From: Penelope pileata
Lineage: Eukaryota; Chordata; Aves; Galliformes; Cracidae
Length of the DNA: 64,000 nt
NCBI GenBank assembly: GCA_013396635.1
Contig: WBMW01005324.1
Coordinates: forward strand, 374,984 to 438,983
Reading direction: 5' to 3'
The notes beneath the pieces were generated by a model. It did no database searches. It had not been told where the DNA came from and saw only the letters and a program-made list of their open reading frames with translations. A program made the translations under genes and the position numbers. Position 1 is the first letter of the stretch; each line of letters begins with the position of its first letter. This document shows, in pieces, positions 37,297 through 49,800 of the stretch.

Positions 37297-40200
37297 ATAT
37301 TTCTATTGGTGTCAATGGAAATTTTTCAACAACATCGATGAATGTGTTCTGTGCCCTTAGGAAAGTACAAGGTTTTAAAAAACAGTGCTGCTGCTGTGAT
37401 CTGAGTTCATGCCAAGCGTATTAGGCTAACTGGAATGTAAAATACAAATCTGGAAAACACAAAATAAATTTCTATAATCTAATCTGAAGTGACATACATC
37501 ATTGACTCATATCTATCCAAACCAATCACACGTTCTGTGTACAGAGGAATACTATAATTTAGTTGTTCTGAATTTACAGAAAGCAGTAGAGTTGAGGAGA
37601 AAAATTGTTGTATTTTCATTTTCTTGCTTCTCAGAAAAACAAGTTATTCTTTTGCTCACCTTAGAAAACATGTTTCTTACAGACATTTATCTTTACCTCC
37701 TATTAATACTAGCAGAATTATCATCAAAGATCACCATTCTCCCTAACTGAGCTACAGAATAAGATTTTCAGTGCTGAAATAGTCTCTACTCCTGGATCTA
37801 GCCATTCACAGTCCTCACTGGGAAACTGGGCAGTCTACCACTCTAATCCTGACAACGATGGTACTTCTCTGCACTTGCCCACAGAAAGCGAAGCTCACTT
37901 GTGCTTCAGGTTCCAGCCTCAGCATGCCATTGTGCCCTAATAACGAAGTGCCACCACGAACACCTGGACTGTTCAGTTAAATCCACTGTCTCATTTCTCC
38001 TGGTTGTCTCAGCGGACTGTTAATCATAGCTACATGAGACACTGACATGTACTTGATTTGATGATGAGGAAACCAGTAAGTGTTTTAGAACTTTAACCTA
38101 TTTACATAGGAATCTCCATGTAAATGGAGCCAAGCTCCATGAGGCACCACATGTAAGCAGGAAATAAAATAATTTTGCAAGGACAGAAGTAAAAAAGTAT
38201 CAGCTCTGGGAATCAGCCAGGATAAGCATGTCTTTGCATGATGGTTAGCAGAACCACACAGTCCATAAAAAATTAGATAAGGTAGAGAATTAAAGCAGTT
38301 TTGGAGGGTGGCTTTTAACTGGAGATATAGCTGTACTCTAAGGACTGTGAGGTACTGCATTACTCTTAATTTCACCAAACCTTTTCAAATCAAACAAGCC
38401 TCATTCTAGTTTTATCGTAGATTTTAAATATAAGTAAGAGTATACGGTGATCTTTTCTTTGAAAGCTACACTACAATGCCATTAAGCACTTTGACTATTT
38501 TAGTATGCAGGACTCAGAAACCATACTAGATGTGCTCTGAGAAAAGTATTGAACACGGCCCCAGGAAAGGCACAATTAATGATGCCCAGACATAGTGACC
38601 AAAGATGTAAGTGTACCCGTATCAGGATAAATGCAGACTGAAGATGGGATATGGAACAAGTCATCTCTGTCTTTACCATGACAGGCATATTGTAGCTCAG
38701 AGTATAATTCATACAGAACAGTTTGTTGACTGTGAATATATCTGTGAAAGGGAAAGTAAATATGTGAAGAGTGAAATGCAAGATGGAAAAAATGCAATAA
38801 ATATTGTTAGATTCAGGGGAAAAATGTTATCAACAGCAAGCAAAGCTCTTTGATTTGCACTGTTTTCCAGCCCATAAAACCCTAATATCTGCCAGTGTTT
38901 CATTAAAAGCTTATAAACTAACCAGCATGCCTGCTGCTGCATAAATAAACTGCTAAAAAACATTGTCAATGTTGTAGACCTTATATTCTGCTATGTTTCA
39001 AAGAAACCTTATGTGTATAAAACTCAGACACATTACTGGAATAAGTGCGGATTACAAAAATAGCGCCTTAAACTCTAAACTAATTAATGTTGATCATTCA
39101 GTAGCGGTAGGTTTCCCTCAGCAGAGGTGTTCACAGTTACACTATTAAAACAGAAAATGCCAGTATCTCAGGGAAAATTATTCACTATTTTAAGAAACAA
39201 GTTTTGTGGATAAAGGCTGTAAAGGAAACCTTCTATCATTTTGTGAATCATGTAAAATGAATAGAAGATACAACATTTCAGAGACGACTGAGAGTTTAAG
39301 GCATTTGATGAGGTCACAACAGCCCTGCAGCAAAATCTGCAAACGTTAAAGTGAGCGGCACAAAAATCTGGCAACACCGAGGCTGATCAGACCAACAATT
39401 GCTTTGACTGAACAGGAAGCATTATCCTATCTATTCTCAGTGTTAAAATCTAAGACTTCAGCCCTCTAAAGAGGAGTAACTGCTATGTCTTTTCCACAAG
39501 AAGTCATACTGGATCAGTCAAGTTTTCATTGTTATTACCCATGGTCCTAAACCAAGTCTGAGGAGGATCAGAACATTCATGATTTCCTGTCTTTCAGAAG
39601 ATTATTCAGGGCTCAGACTTGAATCCAAGCACTGGGTAAAATTAAAATGGTCCAGTGGCCAAAACCTAAATCCCTGAGGCAAATCCACATGATATCTGGA
39701 GGCTTTCAAATGAATGACCACATATACACTTAGCCCCTTCTGCATTGCCACTGCTGCAGCTCTTCTCACAGAAGTAGCTCCAAATTGTTCTGACAAACAG
39801 AACAGACACGTTCATTTCTCTCCTCCCTCACGTAACTTCACATTCCTCTGCTAAGATCAAACAACAAGCTACAACGACACATCACTGGCTGACAAATGAG
39901 CAGCACAACATACCTGTTACCCATGCAAGTGACTTGCCTTGTGACTAGCAGCACACTGCAGCACCACATGGATCAAGAAGGTGAAAAGTCAGAGCCTCAG
40001 ATGTAGGAATCAAGGACGGGAAGATGGGAAGATTGAAAAGGAGAGCCATAGCTCAATTATTGTGCAAGTATGAAAATTCTGAAGTAGTTAATGACAACTG
40101 TTTGATTTCCTTGCACTAAGCAAATACTTGTAAAATAATTTAAGTGCTGCATCTCACTGGTTCTGTAAACCCAAATATGGTTGATGCAATCAGTGGAACC

Positions 40201-41639
40201 ATTTTCAAGTGGCCACATGTGTGTCACGGCTCACACCAACACAGCACTGAAGCATCTGCTTGGGCTGTGGATGTTCAAATACATCCAGAGGACACCTCCA
40301 GGCCTAAAGCAAAGTGAAGCTCACATGACTGAATCAAAAGGAGTGCATTGGTGGTTTGCTTTGTCTAGACTCAAGTAGTAAATCCAAGTACCTGAGTGTC
40401 TAAATGTCTGAAACCTGCAGCTGTCACAAATGGCCCGAAGGCAAATACATTGGTAGCTGCACAGCTCTCGTTCACGCTTCACAAGTCACAAGAGGCAGAA
40501 AACAAAATGTGGAAGGCTTTGACATCACTATTTTGCTGCCATTACAGCCAAGCCCTCTGCCAAGAACAGTTCAGCTATACCTGAGATGTAGGCCAAAAAG
40601 ATGCATACTGAGGTAAAGATAACGGGAGGGAGCACACAGCTGGGTTCACCATCATGCCTGTCGGTGGCACTGCCAAAGGCCACATCATAAATATGATTTT
40701 TGCATCCCACAGAGTGGGTTGATGAATTAGATGCTGCAGTTTGAAGCCACCAGGACTCTCAGGTCCAACATAGCAGGGTGCAGCCAGGGTGGAGTAGCAA
40801 TGCTCACCTGCCAGGTTTGGCCATACAGCTTACACCAGAAACCCCTAGCACAAGGCCATCAACAAGCAACACTTAATTCTCCCTAAGTACAAAGTTAGGC
40901 CATAATATAGGACAAAGAAACACACTAGGTGAAAATTTCAATTCCTTCAGTATGAAGTAATTGTACAACTTCTGCCTGTACAATCCTGAGCAAACTAAAC
41001 TGTAACTTAAGAAAAAAAAGCAAATGCTTTTTTTCAGTGCCAAATGATTTGCAGTTTTCAGGACTCCGCATTTGCTTCTCTTGCAATGGTGGTGACACTG
41101 CTGTGACTATAACCTCTAAGAGAGCACTGGTAACATTTTTTCTCCTGCTGTATATGCATTGTTGGGGTATTAACCCTGTGTTACACTCATGACACAGTTA
41201 CTTTTGTTTGTTTACTTGTAGCTTTACTGTTGCTTGTCTTGAAAAGACAACATTCTATTTCTAAACCAATTTAGGACAGCAGCAGGACCCATCTGTCTGA
41301 TGCATGGGATGGCTAAACTGCATAGGCTGAAAAACATTAAGAAGGGGAGCTGGAACATGTACACGAGCTGCTGTTTGGTGCTGCCTTGCTCATGTAACAG
41401 GGCTGTGGAGCTGATAATGCTCCTGCGATGAATGAGAAGGGGGCTGTGTGTTCCCCACTTTGACTTCTCTAATTCGTTCTCCTTGTTTTTATGGCGAACC
41501 TTTTGCCTTAAAGCAGGTACAAGGACACAGGCAGATTTTCAGAAGGATGCACTCACTGCGCATACCTCAGTGGCAGCCACAGATCGCTTCCCAAAAGGAA
41601 AGGCAAGGAACAACTCGTGTGACCCCGCTGAAATTGACC

Positions 41640-42020
41640 AGCAGGTACAGGGCGGGGGCTGGAAAGGAACACTTGAGCAGAGGCAGCGGGGCTGCAGCGC
41701 GGCCGTGGCCGCGTCCCCGCAGACTCTGCTCCACCGGACCCGGGGAGTGCCGGCGAGGGGCCGGCTCGCGGCCGGACCGCCCCGAGCCCCGCTGCACCCG
41801 GGCGGCCGCTCCGCCCTGCAGACGTGGCGCCGCCGGGCCTGGCCGCGCTGGCGGGCGGCTGCTGCCCAATCGCGAGCGAAGGGNNNNNNNNNNNNNNNNN
41901 NNNNNNNNNNNNNNNNNNNNNNNNNNNNNNNNNNNNNNNNNNNNNNNNNNNNNNNNNNNNNNNNNNNNNNNNNNNNNNNNNNNNNNNNGCTCACCCGCTT
42001 ACCTCTGCATCCGCTTGCCC
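41640..42020. promoter_or_regulatory. RCN1: CpG island, RCN1 promoter region
   Basis: GC and CpG content jump sharply here against an AT-rich background. There is a NotI-type site GCGGCCGC at 41802-41809, overlapping GGGCGG boxes, and a CCAAT box at 41866-41870. The island is cut by 105 Ns. There is no ATG on the + strand between 41640 and the gap, so the visible left part is probably promoter or 5' UTR. It lies about 1.7 kb upstream of exon 2 in the same orientation, as expected for the RCN1 promoter. No TATA box is evident. Confidence 0.85.
41884..41988. other. Assembly gap (105 N) hiding RCN1 exon 1
   Basis: This is a run of 105 Ns inside the CpG island. RCN1 exon 1 codes about 85 residues (roughly 255 bp) in mammals and is not recognisable on either side. 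The gap therefore probably holds the exon and is shorter on paper than in the genome. Confidence 0.9.
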
Positions 42021-43668
42021 GCTCCGTGTTCTCGCAAAGCAAGTTGAAACCATCTTTCCTCCATCGCAGTTCCAAGTCCTCCATCTATTTACAAGTCCAC
42101 TGCAAACCATCTCCCAGCAGCTTTTCCACTGGTGCCAACTTTGCCCGGAGTTGCTCTTACTTCCATGCCAGCACCCATGCAGCAGCTGCCTTAGTTTACT
42201 GCTTCTCCCTCCTTTACACCTACAAGGAGACAGACTGCTGGTTAGAACTGAGTTTCACAGCAGTTGAAGAAAGATCTTTTTAATACATAAGCAGAAAATA
42301 AACAGCTTAAATAAGCAGAAGATAAACTGTCTGCCCATTCCCACTAAGATTAGCTGTGCCCTCACCCATCCACAGGGAGCAGTACTTAATCACTGTGTCT
42401 GTAATTCCATCACAAGGCTCAGTGCAGTGTCAGTGTTGGCTCAGACTGACCTCTTGATCCCTGCTTTTTACCTGGCTCTCAGTAAGCACAGACATGGAGC
42501 AGTTGTCACAAAGGCCCAATTTAATCCACATTGTTTGAAGAAGGAGCAAAAGAAATCATCTCAGCATACATGGCTATGACTTAGATTCCAATAATACCCA
42601 TCACTAACAAGGACAGGGGTTATTTAAGTAGGGCCTACATTTATTCTTGCATTTTCACAGATTTTTCACAGTTGGGAATATGACTTAATGAAATGGCTGC
42701 ATTGTTTTTAGCCATCTTTTTCCAACACTAACTCAGCAAGGGAAGAAATGATGTCAGTATGGCAGCTCAGGGAGGTGATGTGGGCATGCTGAGCTGTAGC
42801 CCCAGCCCAACACCTTTCCTGCGGAGGTGACTAAAGTGCCCCTTGGAGAACTGAGCCCCATGGTGTGGGGTGAGAACTATGCAGCAGAACATCAGAGACA
42901 CAGTTCTGTGGGGCCATGTGAAAAAGTTTTATACTCTCAGCATCTCCTACCTTGTAATTTTAGGTACCATACTGGGAGGTAGAGGAGGGAGATTTTTAAG
43001 ACATTGACTTTCTTTTTCAGTTTGGTTTAATAATCAGATATTCCAAGAAGAACATCTTTATCATGGGGAACCTTGGCTTTTTTATTTTATTTTTATTTTA
43101 TTATTTTTTGTCTAGGGAAGAAAAACAATGGAAAGAAGTGGAAGGACAGGAACCATAAACAATGAACATGCTCAACATTACACATGTACAAAATCCACTC
43201 TAGCCTAGCATCAGTCTGCTGGAATGCCATAGAAGGAACTGCAGGTGTCTGCAAAATCCAATTTTTGCCCTGTCTGCCTCTGGCAAGCATCAGTACAGGC
43301 TTTCTCCTGAGCTGAAGTTGGTTTCCTATTCTAAGTCCAGCATAGCCCCTCCTGATGGACACTGAACAGGTCCTCAAAGTTAGTAGATGCAATCTAAAAA
43401 ACAGAGGTATCATCTGACATAGTCTGTTCACTAACTTTGATAGTGCAAGTTCCATTTTAATTATTCATAGCAATATTGAATAATGAATAGAGAAATGTTC
43501 CTTAAGATAATCTGCAAAATGCAAGGAAACCTCAGCCAGTAGGGACAGCTGTCTAAATGTTGGGCATTACATTTCACTGGAAAATCAGAACCAGATAAAG
43601 ATTGAAGTTGTGCTGACATGCAGTTTATTGTTCTGTTTTCTCTTATGGATGCTGCTGTCTTTTTACAG
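41989..43668 (+). other. RCN1 intron 1, visible part
   Basis: This is non-coding sequence between the gap and exon 2. Its first 30 bases are still CpG-bearing. A TTTTA-rich low-complexity tract lies at 43078-43109. An 11-bp inverted repeat (TCAAAGTTAGT at 43374-43384 against its complement at 43430-43440) lies near the 3' end. I see no other exon. Confidence 0.7.
43078..43109. repeat. TTTTA-rich low-complexity tract
   Basis: Irregular TTTTA/TTTA units in RCN1 intron 1. Confidence 0.8.
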
Positions 43669-43862
43669 GAAGATTGTGGATAGAATAGATGAAAACAAAG
43701 ATGGCTATATCACAACAGAGGAACTGAAAAACTGGATTAAACGGGTGCAGAAACGCTATATCTATGAAAACGTTGCTAAAGTTTGGAAAGATTATGATAC
43801 AAACAAGGACAATAAAATCGCCTGGGAAGAATACAAACAAGCCACATATGGTTATTATCTAG
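43669..43862 (+). CDS. RCN1: RCN1 exon 2 (EF-hands 1 and 2)
   Basis: The exon is 194 bp. The acceptor is a pyrimidine-rich tract ending TTTTTACAG, and the donor is AG|GTAAGA. The first base completes a codon begun in the missing exon 1. The reading then starts KIVDRIDENKDGY. EF-hand loop 1 is DENKDGYITTEE, with Gly at position 6. Loop 2 is DTNKDNKIAWEE, where Asn replaces Gly at position 6. The exon ends with one base of a codon that becomes Glu on joining exon 3. Confidence 0.95.
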
Positions 43863-46800
43863 GTAAGACGACATCATCTGATTAAATGCCCAATGACAAT
43901 TGAGGATATGAGGCATGATTTCAAGCCATGTAGCCAACAGGATTTTGGTGTCCTATTCAGGATTTTGGGAAATCACATTAAATTTTATAGGCGCTCAGAG
44001 GTCAAAAGCATTTATGTCCTTATTGCAGCCATTTCCACATGGGTAACCACTACAAAAAAGGTTTTGTAGAGGGCTTTTTAAATCTACTGAAAAAACTGGA
44101 TTAAAGTCTCCTACTCCAGTTAGAAATATATTATTTTTTAACATTAAAAATGTTGTTTTCACTCAAAAACAATATACTGCATAACTGACCAATGTTTGTA
44201 AATTTAGTCTCACTCAATTCTTAAGAGTGTAGATGCTAAAATTTTAGGCTGGGTATAAGCTACAGCAAAGTTATTAAAATATTTAACATAGAGAAACATG
44301 CTTTAGATTGGAATCAGCTGTAAATGAAAATCCTTAATAAGATAAAAGAAACATATATTTAAACTATATATCAATTTTTTTTTCTCCCACATGCATTCCC
44401 TTTGCTTTTAATAAGTTAATGAAGGGAAAGGAAGAGATCACTTTTACAAAAGGGCAATGCTGACAGAACAAATGGGTATTAATTGACCATGAGTACATTT
44501 CTACTGGAAATGAGAAGACAGTGTCTTGCTAGCATACGGGCAGTTTCTGGAGCAATATTCCAATAGCACTAATAAGTCGAACACCTACCCTAGATTAAAA
44601 CTGAGCTTACTGCATATGTTAAAAGGAAGCACTTGTCTCACATCCCTGTAGCACTATTCCTGGAAGCCCTTCTCAGCCCTCTGTGTTTGCATTTAGTAAT
44701 ACCCAAGGTTTGGAAAACAGCTCTATTGTGATCTGATGTTAATGCACACTTAAAATTCTTATCCAAGATTCCCGGCCTATTCTTTTTCAAATGTTTGTTT
44801 CCCAACATGAAAAATACTCATAACAATTTCACAATTCACATCTTTGAAGTCAGTTTAGTTTTTCTATTTTAAAAATTATATCAAATACCATTCATTTTAT
44901 GCCACTGAACACCCTGAAAAAATCTCATTGTTTTAAAGTGGAAATAATTGATAGGTTCCCTGTAGCAGAGGCGTAGCAGTTCAGGAATTTCAGTCTGCCA
45001 GCTTCTGAAACCACTTTTCTTAGGTTTGCTTGCTTTTTGAAACTGAGCAGTTGCGTAGATCATACTGATTCCTAAGAAGAATTAAATTTCTCTGAATTAA
45101 ATCTTAAAATACACCCTAAGCAAGGCTTATAAAAGCAGATTAAAAATACATATATATGAAGTATAATGCAATACTGCAAAATCCTGGATTCCAACAGAAG
45201 GCTTAACTCAGCCATTAACCTATCCTACTAAGTCACCTTTAAAATCCAAGTGTTTGACCTAACTGTTTCCTAGGAAAGAGAAATCCCAGATTAACACGGC
45301 AGATGTTCTGGCAATAAGCCTTTGTGTTTCTAGATTCTAACAGAGTATCTGTCAGCAGATTAGGAGGCTGAACTACCACTGTGGTAACAGATCTCAAAAG
45401 GAACATAATTTTGATATTGTCTTGATCAATTTGCAGAAAATCCAGAAGAATTCCAAGATGCAACAGATCGGCACAGTTTTAAAAAAATGTTGCCCAGAGA
45501 TGAAAGACGATTCAAAACTGCAGATCTGGATGGAGATCTGGCTGCCACTCGTGAAGAATTCACTGCCTTCCTTCACCCAGAAGAGTTTGAGCATATGAAA
45601 AACATCGTTGTCTTAGTAAGCAGGGCAAAGCCAATTACACTGTTTTTACTTTTGCTTTTCAGATGAGCTTTGAAAAGGTTTTCGAACCTTTCCAGTCAGG
45701 GCTGAGAAATAGGCACACAGATACACATGTAATAGCCAACTGGGGAGCAGAAAGGGATGCTTTTCTTGAAATTCACTTGATTTAAGAGCTCTCAGTACAA
45801 GCAAGACAAGACTAGAGCACTTAGACTGCTATAAAATGGAAACAATTTTGGTATGGATGTGCACTAAAATAAAGAGAAGGTATGCTAACATGAGGCTATC
45901 AAACACGGTGTTGGGTGCCAACTTTACAAGTCTTTAGCTTCAAACTTCAGCATGATGTCCTGGTCAGGGCTCAAATGTGAAATGACTGAGGAGGGGTATA
46001 GCCAGAATTCTCAGTTTTCTCTTGATTACTTCAATGCAAAACTGTCTTCCAGGAAACCTTAGAAGACATAGACAAAAATGAGGATGGCTTTGTGGATCAG
46101 AATGAGTACATTGGTAAGTCTTGGAGTTTGCTTCTTAAAAATCTCCAGTCCATTTGTCCATCTTCTCTTAAATCTGCAGCAGCATTAACAAACTAAAGAG
46201 GAACGTTTCTATGCTTCAAAGTCACCTATTTTCTACTAATTATTTTCCTAGATTAATTAGTAGGTAAACCCCCATACTTTTCTGAAGATTTCTGCAGCAA
46301 TGTCATTATGTTTCTTCTAGAAATAGAAGATGAAGGATTAAAAATGAGCTATATAAAAATAGGAGTAAGATTTAACATTCTCAAAAAAGTTGCTAAGTAT
46401 GTGGAAGATAGCTGTGCGTTACCTTAGTGGCAGAAAGAGAACAGAATCGAAACAGCGGATCAGTCACAGTTAATTGACACAAACTTCACTCATTCTCTGC
46501 AGTTAGCTGCTGTCTTATGCTTAGACACATGAAAACAAAATGGAAACAGGACTAGAGACCAGCTGTACATAATACATTTTACTCTTTTGAATAATTTTGC
46601 TGATTCCAAAAGCTAACCTCTCTCTCTGCACTCACTTTGATGGGTTTTTAATCAAGAAAGTAGTACCAGGAAAGCTATAAAGATCACTTCCCACATAATC
46701 AGGAACAGTATACACATGTTAATTAATGGCAGGGGGTTTCTTTTCCTTGTAAATTATATTTAGCCTCAGAATGTGAGTGCTATTCATTTATGACTGAAAT

Positions 46801-49800
46801 AACAGAGCAGCATAATTTCCACAGTAATTTCAGTTCATTCAGTGACATTACCTACATATAATTATAAGGTAATTGTCAACGTTTGTTACCATGCGAATGC
46901 TGTTTTTCCTCATCTTCTATAGATAGGAACATAGAATGTTCTAGTCACAATCACCCCACATTGGCAAGGATGATAAAAATCAAATTGACAGGACATGTTA
47001 GATACTTCAAATAAACAATATAATTTGCACTTTAAAAATGCAAAAAAGAAAATGAATGTGTTGTCTGAAGTTTTCTTTATGAGTTGAGGAAAACTGCTTA
47101 AAACATTCCTGCTTCCTTTTTTCAGATACAATTCTTTCCTTTTTGGTCAAGCTGGGGGTAAAAACAGACAAATTTCTTCTTTGAAAGTTTATAAAGAACA
47201 ATAAAAAAGTCCAGAAAATGCAGTCTCTGGATGAGATATTTGATGGGGAAATCTGCTGAAGGTTGTGGAGCAATTCCTCCCTCTTCCTTCCTCCTTCCCT
47301 CCTGTTTTGACTTTCACAAAAATTTGGTTTAGATTTTATGAAAGCAGCAAAGCAAAATATTCCTAGTCATGTTAAGCACAGACAACTAAATTGTCAGTGT
47401 GTTTGAGCAGGTACAGGGTATTTCAGAGATATTTTGGACAGTTCTACCAATAGAGAGCTTCAGCCCTTCCACTGCGGAGTAAGGGAAGACAATTCTTAGA
47501 TTTGAGATCTGCTTTTACACTTCCTATATACACCAGTGAGCCTGTGACCAACGTTGTAGGTGCACTTTTTCGTAGCACATCCTTAAACACCAAATCCACA
47601 AGTCATACGAGTACTCTATACAGCACAAGCTTTAACAGAAAAACGAAAGGCTTGAGGAATAAGCATCCCTAATGAGCAGGAACCGATTGGCTACAGTGAC
47701 CAGAAGGATAAAGTGAACACACTTATGCTTCTGGAAGGATTTTTGTTCTACTTGTAATTGGGAAGGCCTATGCTTTAAAAGAACAGATGTAAATTAGTAC
47801 ATGATCTTAATAATCACTGCTACTTTCCCAGCCGTTTATACAGATAGCAGCTGCCACTGTGGCATTTTCCTCCTGATGCTTTAAGTATACATGAGTCTAA
47901 TGTACAGAGCAGCTCATGTACATAATCTATGCATCTTATGTCACAAGTGGCACTCCCTCCCCAAGGTACCAAGCTATGACAAGCGCACTGTTTATGGTTT
48001 CTCATAGACAGAACATATCACAGGCACTTGACAACTTCTCCAGGTCTTCCTTTGCAGAAGAATATCTTCTAATGGAGTGTGCTGCAGCACTGCATGGTTA
48101 AAAAGGACTCATCTACTAAGATGGATTTCTCTTACGCAGACCTCTCTAAAAGCAGGACAAAAATATTCAAGTTCCATTTAGCAATTTTGTTTCCCTGAGT
48201 TTTCCCCTGTGCCTTTTATTCCTTTAACCACTCTGCTGGCTGGAGTCTGATTTTATCCACAAAGACATTTGCTGGCAGGGACAAGATAAAATCACTAAGT
48301 CCCTTTCTCCTCACGTGCTCAGTCCTCAAGTCTGTGGTTGCTATTTAACAAAAGATCCTTAAAGAATTTTTTTTCACTCAAATTCAGTGGCTGAAGGCCT
48401 TTGGACAGGTTCACTTCTCTTAACGGGGCACTGCTGGTGAGGCCAATATGACACTACAGCATCGTAAGAACGGACAGTCACCAGCAGTGAAGAAAGAGAT
48501 CTGAAAAGAAGATATACACAGCTACTCCACATCCCACATGCAAAGAAATGCTGTGCAAGGAGTGAAAGGTTTAGTCTTCCTCTGAGGAACACTGAGCAAA
48601 TATCTCTAGTTCCTAATTTTCAAATTAAGTATGACTTGAGTGAGACCTTCATTTCCTTTCCAGCTGATATGTTTCCAAACGAAGAGGGTGGACCAGAGCC
48701 TGACTGGGTGATTACAGAGCGTGAGCAGTTTTCAGATTTCCGTGACCTCAACAAGGATGGAAAGATGGACAAAGAAGAGATTCAGCGCTGGATTCTCCCG
48801 CAAGACTACGATCACGCACTAGCTGAAGCCAGGCATTTAGTCTATGAATCGGATGTAGATAAGGTACTTAGAGTTCTTGTGTATTGTTGAAAAAAATAAC
48901 ATTATGGGTTGGGGTTTTTTTTTGTTTGTTTGTTTGTTCAAACATAATATCAGCTAGCAGTAAGTGATTCCTAATAACTTTCCTTATTAGTACACTTTAA
49001 ATGGAGTTTTAGAGGCTAGACATGCTACTGCCTTAATGCACTAATGCAAATTTCAGTTGTTAGGGTGAAAATCACAAATGAGTAAAATACAGCTTATTAG
49101 CTTTGGAAATTCCATTGGCTTTCATTAGGTTAAATGAGACATTCTTTATCTTTTTAAACCTGCAAGTTTTACCACAGTAGAAATATACCTTTTTCTTTTT
49201 AAGAGTTATCATGGGTTTTGTCCATTGATTTAGACTGCAGGAGAAAAATAGAAGGTATCAAAAAGCCCCAGTTTCTGTAATCAAACACACCCCCACTTCA
49301 TCTAACATGGGAGACAAGTGGTTCAGTAGGTCCCAGATGGTGATCATCTGAAGTGTAACGCCAGCAAAGTTGGAGCCTAAAAAACCAAAACACTTACACA
49401 GAAAGGCTTAAACTGCTATCATAAGCAACTGCCTTCAACCAGAGGATTTTTATTGTCAGGAAGGCAAAATCAAACCACAGGCAAAACCACATACCAGATA
49501 ACTTGTATACTGTTTAGAAATGAGTTAATTACAAAGAAATTTCAATTAGCAGTTTGACCCAACTGTCAAGCCAGAGGGACTTCAGTGGGGTCAAAAAACT
49601 CAGCTGCAATGATTCCTGAACCTTTCAACTTCTTCTCTGAAGAACTTTCTATGTCCCAGGCCTCTTGTAAGTCTGTGCTGATGTCTTTTACTTAGCTTTG
49701 AACGTGTCCTTAAAGAGATTTTATTTTCCTCCCACCAGGATCAAAAACTAACAAAAGAGGAGGTTCTAAACAACTGGAATATGTTTGTTGGAAGTCAAGC

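Larger units (their letters stand above)
29396..41639. other. Intergenic upstream of RCN1, no gene seen
   Basis: Open frames of about 100-140 residues (such as 36066-36485 minus and 30410-30769 plus) have no family resemblance, and several overlap one another on opposite strands. The stretch holds a T-run at 31545-31563 and a hairpin at 37261-37296. Confidence 0.6.

Noticed and set aside
41866..41883. CCAAT box as the start of a full ER-stress element.
   Set aside because: The bases nine positions downstream are AGGG and then N, not CCACG.
41432..42283. A 283-residue open frame crossing the CpG island and gap on the + strand, and overlapping frames on both strands.
   Set aside because: The length comes from 105 Ns read as codons and from a GC-rich region poor in stop codons. 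No signal peptide, domain or RCN1 exon 1 resemblance is visible.
43610..43668. ATG at 43610 in frame with RCN1 exon 2, as a start codon.
   Set aside because: The stretch 43610-43668 is the pyrimidine tract and AG acceptor of intron 1. RCN1 needs a signal peptide from exon 1.
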